The notes beneath the pieces are model-generated. The model did no database searches and was not told the DNA's origin. It was given only the letters and a program-made list of their open reading frames with translations. DNA of 14,095 nucleotides. Origin: Phoronis ovalis. Lineage: Eukaryota > Phoronida > Phoronidae. The position numbers and the translations under genes are program-made. Of this stretch, positions 1 to 7,556 are shown piece after piece (positions within the stretch are counted from its first letter, which is position 1; every line of letters starts with the position of its first letter). The DNA is taken from NCBI GenBank assembly GCA_028565635.1, contig JAOXYB010034273.1, forward strand, positions 1 to 14,095, read 5' to 3'.

Positions 1-425
1 GACGCCTCATCTTCTTTGGCAATACTTTCTTCTGCTTCTATGATTTTTAGTTCAGTCTTTATTTTGAGTTCTTTAGTTTTTGTTTCCAGTTTCAGTTGCT
101 GTTCTTTAGTCGTTGTTTCCAGTTTCAGTTGCTGTTCTTTGATATCATTTTCTTCTTTAAGCGCTTGAGCTCTTGCCAAGAGTTTAGCTTTTTTAAGCCT
201 CATCTTTGCAGTGGCAGATAGCATTGACTTCCATGAGGAACTAGACGAAATACTCGATACTATACTGGCACAATCATCGTAGTCGTGAGAAGGCCCAGGC
301 ACTTGGTCAGCATGAAAGCTCGTTGTAGGATGGTGGTCATGAGGGGACGCTAACGTTTGGTTATCGTGAGTAGGCGTAGTCGTTTGGTCGTCGTTTGGCG
401 CAATCATAGGCGTTGATTTATCCAT
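1..425 (-). CDS. N-terminus of a retrotransposon Gag-like polyprotein (BEL/Pao style), partial
   Basis: Reading leftward from an ATG at 425-423, the frame is open for 141 codons with no stop to the window edge. Residues about 1-50 are low-complexity and rich in Thr, Asp, His, Pro and Gln. A serine run (SIVSSISSSSSW) follows. From about residue 70 there is a long Lys/Glu/Gln/Leu-rich stretch (KMRLKKAKLLARAQALKEE and onward) predicted to form a coiled coil. A serine patch followed by an Ala/Arg/Lys/Glu helix is the usual start of BEL/Pao-type Gag polyproteins in invertebrates, which is the basis of the call. The diagnostic parts (Gag core, zinc knuckles, protease, reverse transcriptase) would lie left of the window and are not seen. 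An 11-residue unit, KEQQLKLETxT, occurs twice in a row. A host coiled-coil protein remains possible. No intact LTR or primer-binding site could be identified upstream. Confidence 0.55.
   Translation of the reverse strand, partial: MDKSTPMIAPNDDQTTTPTHDNQTLASPHDHHPTTSFHADQVPGPSHDYDDCASIVSSISSSSSWKSMLSATAKMRLKKAKLLARAQALKEENDIKEQQLKLETTTKEQQLKLETKTKELKIKTELKIIEAEESIAKEDEA
82..140. repeat. 33-bp in-frame tandem duplication inside the Gag-like ORF
   Basis: A 26-base string beginning GTTTCCAGTTTCAG is repeated exactly 33 bases apart (82-107 and 115-140). In the minus-strand reading frame this doubles an 11-residue heptad-like unit, KEQQLKLETxT, lengthening the predicted coiled coil. The near identity of the copies indicates a recent duplication. 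Confidence 0.9.
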
Positions 426-1040
426 AATTTGATATTACTAATGTAGCTGCCAAAGGCAGTACAAGGAGCGTATTCACAAGAACAATAAGAGTTGGCTAAT
501 AAATCGTTTATTTCGTTATGTCGTTATGTTCGTTCGTTTCTTCGTTCGTTGTCACTCAAATCGTTCGCTCAAATCGTTCACTCAAATCGTCCGTAATCTA
601 TGACAAAACAATATAAACTAATAAGAACCTTGCTACAACAGTATTGCTACACGTAAACTTACGGATAAACTAAGTAAATTATTATCAAAATACTAACAAA
701 AAGCCAACGCCCAAAACGACCTACTTAGCAAATAAACTGCAAGTTCAAACAACTTCCAAAAAATACAGTTTACACAACTACTTCTCTTCCAGAACTAGTG
801 ATTTACAAACAAATGAGCTAGTAAGTTACCAAATTAAACTACATCTTATCTCAAGTCAGCAAAAGATACAAATTTCAACTTACATCAAATTCTCCCTCTC
901 ACACTAGTTAGCTTGCCATCATACCTATTACTCCATTTGCAGAAAACGAATTTCATACGTTGTCTTCTTGGTTTTATAAATAAAATTTGATTTATTGTAC
1001 TTATATTTCTGGTGATATGTCAGTTATGTCAATGACTCCA
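426..1040. other. Upstream flank of the Gag-like ORF; possible LTR/leader, unproven
   Basis: This AT-rich stretch lies directly upstream, in the minus-strand sense, of the Gag-like ORF, so it should contain its leader and possibly a 5' LTR. I see no clear TG...CA boundary next to a tRNA-complementary primer site, and no second LTR is in the window. Read on the minus strand, 978-971 gives TATAAAAC, a possible TATA box about 550 bases upstream of the ATG. That is weak evidence in sequence this AT-rich. From about 508 to 553 there are irregular TCGTT-rich repeats. Confidence 0.3.
555..593. repeat. Three tandem copies of a 13-bp unit (CTCAAATCGTTCR-like)
   Basis: CTCAAATCGTTCG (555-567), CTCAAATCGTTCA (568-580) and CTCAAATCGTCCG (581-593) follow one another with no spacer and differ at one or two positions. 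An irregular TTCG/GTTCGTT-rich stretch directly precedes them. No function is evident; transcription-factor sites in a retrotransposon leader are possible but untested. Confidence 0.85.
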
Positions 1041-1224
1041 TGATAATGACCATGTCAGGGCCGTCAGACACTTTTTCAAAAGAGGAGTTCGTTTGTGATG
1101 TTTTTAGAATTACCGAGTTCAGAAAATGTCAGTTCAGTAATCGAAAACGGTCGCTGAGACGTCTCCGTGCTGCCAGAAAAAATTCACAAGCAAAAAAAGG
1201 CCATTCCACTTCTATTGTAACAAT

Positions 1225-1465
1225 ACGCCCAGAATAAGTGCTACCGTACCAAAACAAAAAAAACATGTTCCACAGGGGGAGATGCGCGTATTCACCTGTA
1301 AGTTTAAAAGGGGGGTGCTTTAACATTACGTTAATGGTCCTCCCATTCCAAAAGAGAGGTACGTTATCATTAAATATGTTCGCACGCCCCGGGGGATCAC
1401 TTGAAAAAAGTATGGTACCCATGCTCGTCCGTAGTGTGCAAAATAAGCCCCTAAAGGAGAAGTAA
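1225..1465. repeat. GC-richer dispersed-repeat block with a CCCCGGGGG-start unit
   Basis: The block is noticeably richer in G and C runs than its surroundings. At 1387-1430 it holds a unit that begins CCCCGGGGGATCACTT and runs into GGTACCCATGCTCGTCC. This matches the left end of the element at 3204-3623 position by position in its conserved parts (CACTT, AAAGT, GGTA, CCATGCT, GTC). Short open frames cross the block on both strands but overlap one another and show no protein family, so I read them as chance frames in a repeat. The flanking G-rich tracts at 1274-1281 and 1310-1316 may be further degenerate units. Confidence 0.5.
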
Positions 1466-1569
1466 AATATTCATACTAATTCCATGTTGCATAAATATTT
1501 CTAAGTAAGCTAAATTGTTGCTCTCTTCTAAGTTTGATAATATTTCCCAATATGTTCATTGTCGAATAG

Positions 1570-1756
1570 CGAAGAAGTTATGAAGAAAGTGACTAGCACA
1601 CACCTTATGAAACAGCTTTTAATTGGATTTTCGAGTGAGCAGTCTAATCCAACCAAGACATCTGGTTATGGAAGACTAAAATTTGAAAAAATAAACTCGG
1701 ACAGTGTGAAATATGCACTGGAAGAAAATTGTATCAATGTTGGGTTATCATCCTAA
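1570..1756 (+). CDS. Possible terminal coding exon of an unrecognised gene (weak)
   Basis: After a T-rich stretch ending in AG (1568-1569), a frame stays open to TAA at 1754-1756. It encodes about 61 residues of mixed, protein-like composition, including MKKVTSTHLMKQLLIG and SGYGRLKFEKINSDSVKYAL. A perfect AATAAA signal follows at 1977-1982, about 220 bases past the stop, which suits a short 3' untranslated region. I recognise no family and cannot find an upstream exon to join it to. It could equally be a fragment of a mobile element or a chance frame. What supports it is only the order acceptor-like AG, open frame, stop, poly(A) signal. Confidence 0.22.
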
Positions 1757-1976
1757 TCATTGTGTGCTGAATGTATCACTTTGATGTCTTGTAACAGTTG
1801 TTACTCAATCTAGTATAATGTGGTAAAGTAAGCACATGAAGTTCAAACCACATCGCCTTTAATAGAGTTCTGCTTTGTTCAAAGTTCTACACATAGAAAC
1901 ATACAACTATTTCTGACTAGCTACAGGTTTGCTTTTGTTCAATAGTGTTATAGTCACAAGTTTAAAACTGTCTTGC

Positions 1977-1982
1977 AATAAA
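1977..1982 (+). promoter_or_regulatory. Possible poly(A) signal AATAAA
   Basis: This perfect AATAAA is followed within about 30 bases by T/G-rich sequence (TATTGTTACTGGG). It would serve the possible terminal exon ending at 1756. Chance occurrence is likely in AT-rich DNA. Confidence 0.25.
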
Positions 1983-2009
1983 GATATCTATTGTTACTGG
2001 GACAATTGC

Positions 2010-2930
2010 AAGTGTTAACGAATTATTAATGAACTACGGTAGTTTTATTAAAGCGAAAGAGAAAGTCAGATTCACTGTGCATTGTTTGAATGTCTTGTCG
2101 TGGACCGGTTGCATTGCGGTTTCGTTTCAGTAGCTTGTTGTAAGTCTTGCTTCACGCTATCTTCTTGTTTTATATTGTGTATTATTTACATAATTTTGCT
2201 AAAGAAATAGTGTTCTAAAGTGTATGTTGTTGCTAATTCCATCGTAATTCATGGATGTTTGTCTCAATTAAAAGGTAAAACATTTTAAATAGTTATTACA
2301 TTTCACATAGTGTATGTAGTTCTTTGATGTCAAATATATATTTCATTAGCTTATCACAACTATGATCTTGTTACTATTTGACATGGGGTATTAATAAGTT
2401 TCAGTTCCAAGTTTCATCGTTAAATGGTCAATATTAGTAAGAGTTGCTCCTATAAGAGAACAAGCCTATATGTTTTGTACGTTATCTCTCTTCTTTTTCT
2501 TTATAGCTATATCTCGAAGACAGTTACAGCTAGAGACACGGTACTTCATATGTGGCATCCCCAGAATAGGCCATTGTTGACATTGAGTTCAAAAGGTCAT
2601 TTGGAGATCAAAGGTTACATTTTCAAAATTGCTCAAAATTTGCCAAAATGATGGTTTCGAGATATTCCGTGAAATAAGCCTACCTTCCGGATCAGAGGAA
2701 GCTATCAATAGTAACCCTAGGCTAATGTGTCTGCAACATGTCTGTATAGTTAACTTTAGCTCAAAACGGTAATAATCCTAGTTAAACAATATTTACAATA
2801 AATGTCGTAAAAAGGTTGGGGTTTATATCCATGATCAGAAAGTACAGGAAAAAAGGATATGGTAGGTGGCGCTGCAAAACATTGTGAGGTGCGCAGTGAA
2901 CAGACACAATAATAACAAAGAATGGTTATT
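2010..2930. other. Intergenic sequence, no supported gene
   Basis: This is AT-rich unique-looking sequence. A 75-codon frame at 2424-2651 has a hydrophobic N-terminal stretch, but no family resemblance, no clear splice sites and no repeat support. I see nothing else that stands out. Confidence 0.4.
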
Positions 2931-2932
2931 CA

Positions 2933-2954
2933 CGTATTCAAAAAACACATGAGT
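2933..2954. repeat. Short fragment related to the repeat at 6006-6027
   Basis: CGTATTCAAAAAACACATGAGT here nearly equals CGTATTCAAAAAAACATGAGTA at 6006-6027. In the latter it adjoins the CCCCCCCCGGG edge of a repeat block. The match suggests a truncated copy of the same dispersed repeat family. Confidence 0.45.
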
Positions 2955-3203
2955 TGAATTAATACTGTAAAGTTTGTTACAATATTATATGTTAATTGCT
3001 TGTTGGTAGGAAAAAACACACAAACGTCACACAATAGAAAGCATCGTGCTCTAGGATTAGGGGGTATAGAGTGGATACACCTGTACATTCTTACTATTGA
3101 ATGTAACAAAACTAATTTTAGGCAACTATTTCGTTATGGTGATATAGTGTTGTCACTGGACCATAAATATTACTTCAGTGGTGTTTAGGACAAATACTAC
3201 AGG

Positions 3204-3623
3204 CTCGAGGAGCCACTTAAGTGTAAAGTGGGTATCCATGCTTGTCAATTATTTGAAAAAGAAGACTTCAAACAAGTGTCCCAGGCGGCATGAACAATCA
3301 CTCCTAAACAAGACAGCCCTCAGTAATTGGTATTATATCCAAGACTCCTATTTTTCGACAACCAAAAAAGGATTATGTTTGCGTGGAATCACCCATGAAA
3401 CCGCACTAGACATCCCCATTTCCCTAAGTAAACATCCCTCTAAGCAAGATTTTCATCGCGAAAAATTTGCTTTAAGCAAGACCAGGGACAAAAATATAAA
3501 CCCTTTTTACTAAAGAATATCGATTATCCTACTTTAACCTCACTCAATCCTCAAAAAGGCACCCTTTTCACGTGATTTTTATTTCGAGCATTCGTACCCA
3601 CTTTATTCTGAGTGGCCTCCAGG
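3204..3623. mobile_element. Non-autonomous element about 420 bp long with imperfect terminal inverted repeats
   Basis: The left end (3204-3245) reads CTCGAGGAGCCACTT, then AAAGTGGGTA and CCATGCTTG. The right end (3585-3623), read on the other strand, gives CCTGGAGGCCACTC, then AAAGTGGGTA and AATGCTCG. The two ends therefore form terminal inverted repeats of about 38 bases with shared blocks CCACT, AAAGTGGGTA and ATGCT. The interior has no transposase; a 111-codon frame across it resembles nothing I know. The structure fits a miniature inverted-repeat or foldback element. No convincing target-site duplication is visible, so the boundaries are approximate. A related single end lies at 1387-1430. 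Confidence 0.6.
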
Positions 3624-4490
3624 CAATTCAAGAACCGTGTGCAAGAATGGTTGTAAACTGTTCACTGTAGTTAAACAATCATAAATACATATTTAGATTT
3701 AGATTTATTGGTAATGTATCCATTGTAGTTACGATGTTTTTTTTGCAGTATTAATTACAAATACCATGTACACAGACCCAATCCCAAAGTTGTACACTTT
3801 TATGTTTAATATACCTGGTATATAATTCTTTACGTCGTTTCCCTTGTCGTTAACTTAATGCATCAGTAATCTATCAAAACGCCGCACCTATATAGTAATC
3901 TTCTATATATATTTATATAGATATAAACAGTTTCAAGCAAATGTGTATATATAAATATGATACCGATATGACCTTTATATAAACACTCATAATAATACGT
4001 TCGCTGTGGCTTAATAATGAACACAAAAGAATTAGTGATCCGATCTTAACAAACAAGAAAACCTACAAGGTCATATACAAGAATAACCAAAACAAAGTAT
4101 GTCATTTATTCAGACAGTTTTACTTCGTTTCCAGACGTACTAAACGTGGATCTGATTATTTTGTCATACCTGCTTCTTTTTGGATGGTCTTGTCTATTCT
4201 CAATTTCTCATAGCTTAGGAATAATACTGTGGAGAGCTTTATTTACCATGCTTTACACAACGAGTACGGGACAAACTCTGCACTTCTATCTGGAACTAAA
4301 ACATGTATTAAAAAGATTACTCTTCCATAGATTAAAACAAAGATTAAATCAGCTGATTTTTATAATATTATTCCAATTTCGGAATTGCACCTCTAGGTTG
4401 ACAATGCATTGAAGTGACTCATGTCTTCCAGAGAACTACAAATATTTCTAGAATTTTTAGAAAAAAATATCTCTTGTGTTCAAGGACAGT
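3624..4490. other. AT-rich intergenic sequence, no supported gene
   Basis: This stretch includes a TA-rich run at about 3889-3960 with repeated TATATA tracts. A hydrophobic 88-codon frame at 4146-4412 lacks an ATG at its reported start and has the Leu/Ile/Phe bias expected of chance frames in T-rich DNA. I see no RNA gene or coding signal. Confidence 0.4.
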
Positions 4491-4500
4491 GCCACATTTG

Positions 4501-4577
4501 GGACGCAATTAAACTTAATATTTTAATAGTTTATATTAATTGGTCATTTTTTTCCAATTAATTGTTTAAGGACGCAA
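4501..4577. repeat. Small hairpin flanked by an 8-bp direct repeat
   Basis: ATTAATTGG (4535-4543) and CCAATTAAT (4554-4562) form a perfect 9-bp inverted repeat around a 10-base T-rich loop. The block is bracketed by the direct repeat GGACGCAA at 4501-4508 and 4570-4577. It may be a tiny foldback insertion with target-site duplications, or chance in AT-rich DNA. Confidence 0.4.
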
Positions 4578-4921
4578 AAAACTGATTAAATTACAACTCT
4601 TTAAAAACACATACGGCGAATCAAAAGCAAAGGGTAGACAAAAGTAGATTTGTATAGCGGAGTTATGTCGAGTATAACTACTTAGATAAACATGACCTGT
4701 TACTTCTTTATTAAATTGACATCTATCGATATTGCACGAGGAACACGTATCGCCATATTGGATTAGGAGAAATCTTCTTAATTAAGTAGCTTGTTATTAG
4801 TAATCACTATAAGCTCAGAAAGTTTGTAAACATTTTTATGACTCGCCGAGGATTATAGATGTGCACAGGGACAAGCTATATCTCATAACGCAGTAAGTCT
4901 TTGTTACACTAGGCAAACAAT

Positions 4922-5136
4922 CCGGTGTGAAGGAAATGAGTGTCCTGGAAATGAGTGACGGGGGATAATTATTTCTAGGAGTAACTGTCCCCTGGACATA
5001 TATCGCTAGGTTAAGAGTCCTGGTTATTTATTCCGGTATAAATGAGAGTCCGGGTTGGGAGTAATTATCCGGATTTTGAAACATGTTGAGACTATTTCAT
5101 GGAAACCAGTGTACGGATCTGGGAATAATTGTCCGA
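4922..5136. repeat. Degenerate minisatellite of AAATGAGTGTCCTGG and GGAGTAATTGTCCGG motifs
   Basis: Two related motifs recur irregularly. The first appears as AAATGAGTGTCCTGG (4934-4948), AAATGAGTGACGGGG (4949-4963), GTTAAGAGTCCTGG (5010-5023) and AAATGAGAGTCCGGG (5040-5054). The second appears as GGAGTAACTGTCCCCTGG (4978-4995), GGGAGTAATTATCCGG (5057-5072) and GGGAATAATTGTCCGA (5121-5136). The spacing is irregular, which indicates an old, decayed tandem array rather than an active satellite. Confidence 0.65.
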
Positions 5137-5145
5137 GTTGAAATT

Positions 5146-5604
5146 GAGGCGTATACTGGATTCATATTTTTAACAATATATAAAACATTATCAGTACAAT
5201 TGTAACGATACTATTTCTTTTATATTATATAATTTATATGGGAATTAGCCACGTAAAATCAATGTTCAAAACCGTGTCAATTTAGGGGTCTTGATCTTAT
5301 ATACCGCTTTGGACGTCTATGTTCATGGTCAAGATCATGTGTAGAGGCAATCACATTTTCATCAGCTTCCTATTCCCTGCTAGCTGCCTAATGCCAACCA
5401 TAGTATGTGTAAAAGCTAATAAGTTAGTTATGCATGACTGTTTTTTTCAGTATAGACCCCGATTAGTATTTTATACGCGACACAGTTAAAGTAGTTAAAC
5501 ATTGTAAAAAACGTAGGATTTAAAACTAAACATATTAAAAATTAGGATTAACAAAGCTGAACGTTAAAATAAGCGTACATCCAGAACAAAGTACATGTAC
5601 ATGC
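5146..5604. other. Intergenic sequence, nothing recognised
   Basis: This is AT-rich unique-looking sequence. I found no coding frame, RNA gene or clear repeat. Confidence 0.4.
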
Positions 5605-5610
5605 GTGTTA

Positions 5611-5682
5611 CTTCTTATCATAAATTCTATAAGGTACGATAACACACTTCTTATCATAAATTATATTATGTACGATAACAAC
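5611..5682. repeat. Two tandem copies of a 36-bp unit
   Basis: Both copies begin CTTCTTATCATAAATT and end GTACGATAACA, at 5611-5646 and 5647-5682, with no spacer. They differ at a few central bases (CTATAAG versus ATATTAT). The array adjoins the repeat block that starts at about 5690. Confidence 0.85.
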
Positions 5683-5689
5683 CAGGGAG

Positions 5690-6046
5690 GTAATCAAGGT
5701 ATTTGCTGGTGGGGGTGTGAAGCCCAGTTGAAAATTTTGGATTTGGATTGTATACTTCTTACTGTATTTTTTTGGGTTGCTACGGTAAAGAAATTCAAAA
5801 ATTTGGATTGCTACCCGCTGCTTACAGCCAATAATTTGGATTAATTTCAGGTTTGTATCCATAAAACGATTTTTGTAATTTGGTTCGTATCACTCAGTTT
5901 GAGTAAAAACGGATTGCTACTCAAATATTGGATTGCTACCCCTATATTTGGATTGGGTTTGCTGCCGTAAGCTAAAATTTTGAATTGGGTTCCGCGGCAC
6001 ATCCCCGTATTCAAAAAAACATGAGTACTACCCCCCCCGGGTGATA
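5690..6046 (-). repeat. Dispersed repeat block built on GGTAGCAATCCAA motifs with a CACCCGGGGGGGG edge
   Basis: On the plus strand, TTGGATTGCTACC-like motifs recur at about 5773 (TTGGGTTGCTACGG), 5803-5816, 5910-5922, 5928-5941 and, more degenerate, after 5947. The right edge is an eight-C run followed by GGGTG (6031-6043), so the minus strand starts CACCCGGGGGGGG and runs into TAGTACTCATGTTTTTTTG and GTGCCGCGG. A GC-rich edge plus degenerate short-motif array is typical of dispersed repeats in marine invertebrate genomes; I place it there from general recollection, not from a match. Frames of 79 to 84 codons through it are by-products of the repeat. Confidence 0.55.
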
Positions 6047-6089
6047 ACACGCGGCTCAAACAAACAAAGATAACTTGCATAGGTAGCAT

Positions 6090-7420
6090 AACAATATTAG
6101 AAAGACTTGATGTCCATGATGACCATCATTTAATCAAATTTGAAACGTTTGTATTGTCTGCTTTAAAAGTGACCCGTATGTCGAGATGTGCTTAGTCCAT
6201 TATAGTGCGTACTACCTTATACACAAATACTTGAAAGCTGAGAAAACTATTTATAGTTATACCTATATTAAATATCTTAAGTGTCATATATACTACTTGT
6301 ATTCTGTTGAGACAGTTCCATGCCATTGATTTACGAGATGTCTATTGCATGATAACAGAAAAACGTAAAACCATGTTTTTAACTCTAATTTATTTTGAAA
6401 ATATCTGATGTATTAGACTAGGAGATGTTATTTATATATTTATATTTAATCTATATCATGATAGTTATGTGTTAGAATACAGTTCGATATATGACATACT
6501 AACTGTCAGGAGGAGAAAAGTACTGCTGTAAAAGTTGTACTGAAGCTAAGTGTGTCCATTGGACTACGCAGAACTTTTCGGTAGAGTGTCCCACAATTCA
6601 AGTAGAAGGTATTTCTGAAGTATACATGTAGGGTCTTCTGAGAATAGTGAGTAACCTTGAGATAGAGAGTTATCTACGCGTAATAGCTGTCCCGAAATTC
6701 GAGCTTCCCCAAGAACATGTGTTCTCCGTAGAAGTCAGCTGTGATTAGAGGATGACCTGGGGACAGGAGGTGTCCCAGGAGTAGAGGCCAGTCTGAAAAT
6801 AGTATGTCCTGGATGCAGATAGTGTACTGTGAGTAGATGGTTTTCATGTGGGGGAATATTGTATTAAGGAATAGAGGAAGTGGGAACTCTAAATCTCTGA
6901 ATAATAATTCAATAAATTCTATGCAGATGATTTATTCCAAAAGACGTTATAAAAAAGATATTAAGAATTGAAAGAATATTAAAAAAACATGTATCCGATA
7001 TTTCGTCGGACCCCTGAAACAGTTATAATACAGCAATCTGTTAGATTTGTATATTAATTGTTATTGCACTTTGTACTGTATGCATTTTTGCAGCCTGTCT
7101 ATGTAATATGAAATTTTAATATATATTAATTTTCATTGATATGCTAACTTGAGAAATGTACATGTAAGTTAAGAAGGCTCTGACGAATACTGTTTATGAG
7201 CAAAAATTCCATTTCGTTATAAAATTGCTATGTATATTGAGTCCTTGGAATAGCTTCTAAAATAAATCTTGAAACATTCTATGCTACAGGAATGCGAACT
7301 AGTTTAATTTATATTTGATGAAATTAATATATATCATTCACAACAAACGCAAGCTGATTTTAGAAATATTTTATAGCATATAACTTCTATTTATACCTTT
7401 ATAATTTCATGAGAATTCTG
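6090..7420. other. Upstream flank of the DED-protease gene; no exon found
   Basis: From about 6490 to 6860 there are scattered phrases such as GTGTCCCAGGAGTAGAGG and AATAGTATGTCCTGGA that faintly recall the minisatellite at 4922-5136, but there is no clear period. No core promoter could be recognised. An in-frame TAA at 7426-7428 lies 15 bases before the ATG at 7444, so translation of the downstream gene cannot begin upstream in this exon. Confidence 0.35.
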
Positions 7421-7443
7421 GAGGCTAAAAACAATCATCCATT

Positions 7444-7556
7444 ATGACGGAGGAGAAAAACGCAGAAACTCACAGCAAATATGTAGGGAAAATAAAGTCT
7501 TCTTTAAGACCGGAAAGCTTCAAAGATATCAAGTATCTATGCAAGGCATACTTAAC
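7444..7556 (+). CDS. Exon 1: start codon and first half of DED-like domain 1
   Basis: It encodes residues 1-37 plus two bases of codon 38. The donor is a strong GTAAGT at 7557. Residues 10-37 (HSKYVGKIKSSL and FKDIKYLCKAYL) would form the first two helices of the domain. The phase-2 break falls just after the YL that ends helix 2, exactly as in exon 3. Confidence 0.75.

Noticed and set aside
1129-1422. 97-codon minus-strand frame plus two plus-strand frames (1040-1237 and 1238-1465)
   Set aside because: They overlap on opposite strands inside a GC-richer dispersed-repeat block. I recognise no domain and saw no convincing splice signals; open frames here follow from repeat composition.
2424-2651. 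75-codon plus-strand frame with a hydrophobic N-terminus
   Set aside because: The hydrophobic stretch reflects T-rich DNA. There is no family resemblance and no clear splice or poly(A) context.
3178-3513. 111-codon frame, the longest ATG-less open frame in the set
   Set aside because: It starts outside and runs through the inverted-repeat element, begins at a non-ATG codon and resembles no transposase or other protein.
4146-4412. 88-codon hydrophobic frame that could be mistaken for a membrane protein
   Set aside because: No ATG at its start; the Leu/Ile/Phe bias is expected from AT-rich sequence, and there are no splice or regulatory cues.
5605-6089. Three overlapping frames on both strands (79, 84 and 80 codons)
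   Set aside because: All lie in the 36-bp duplicate and the TTGGATTGCTACC repeat block and contain no domain.
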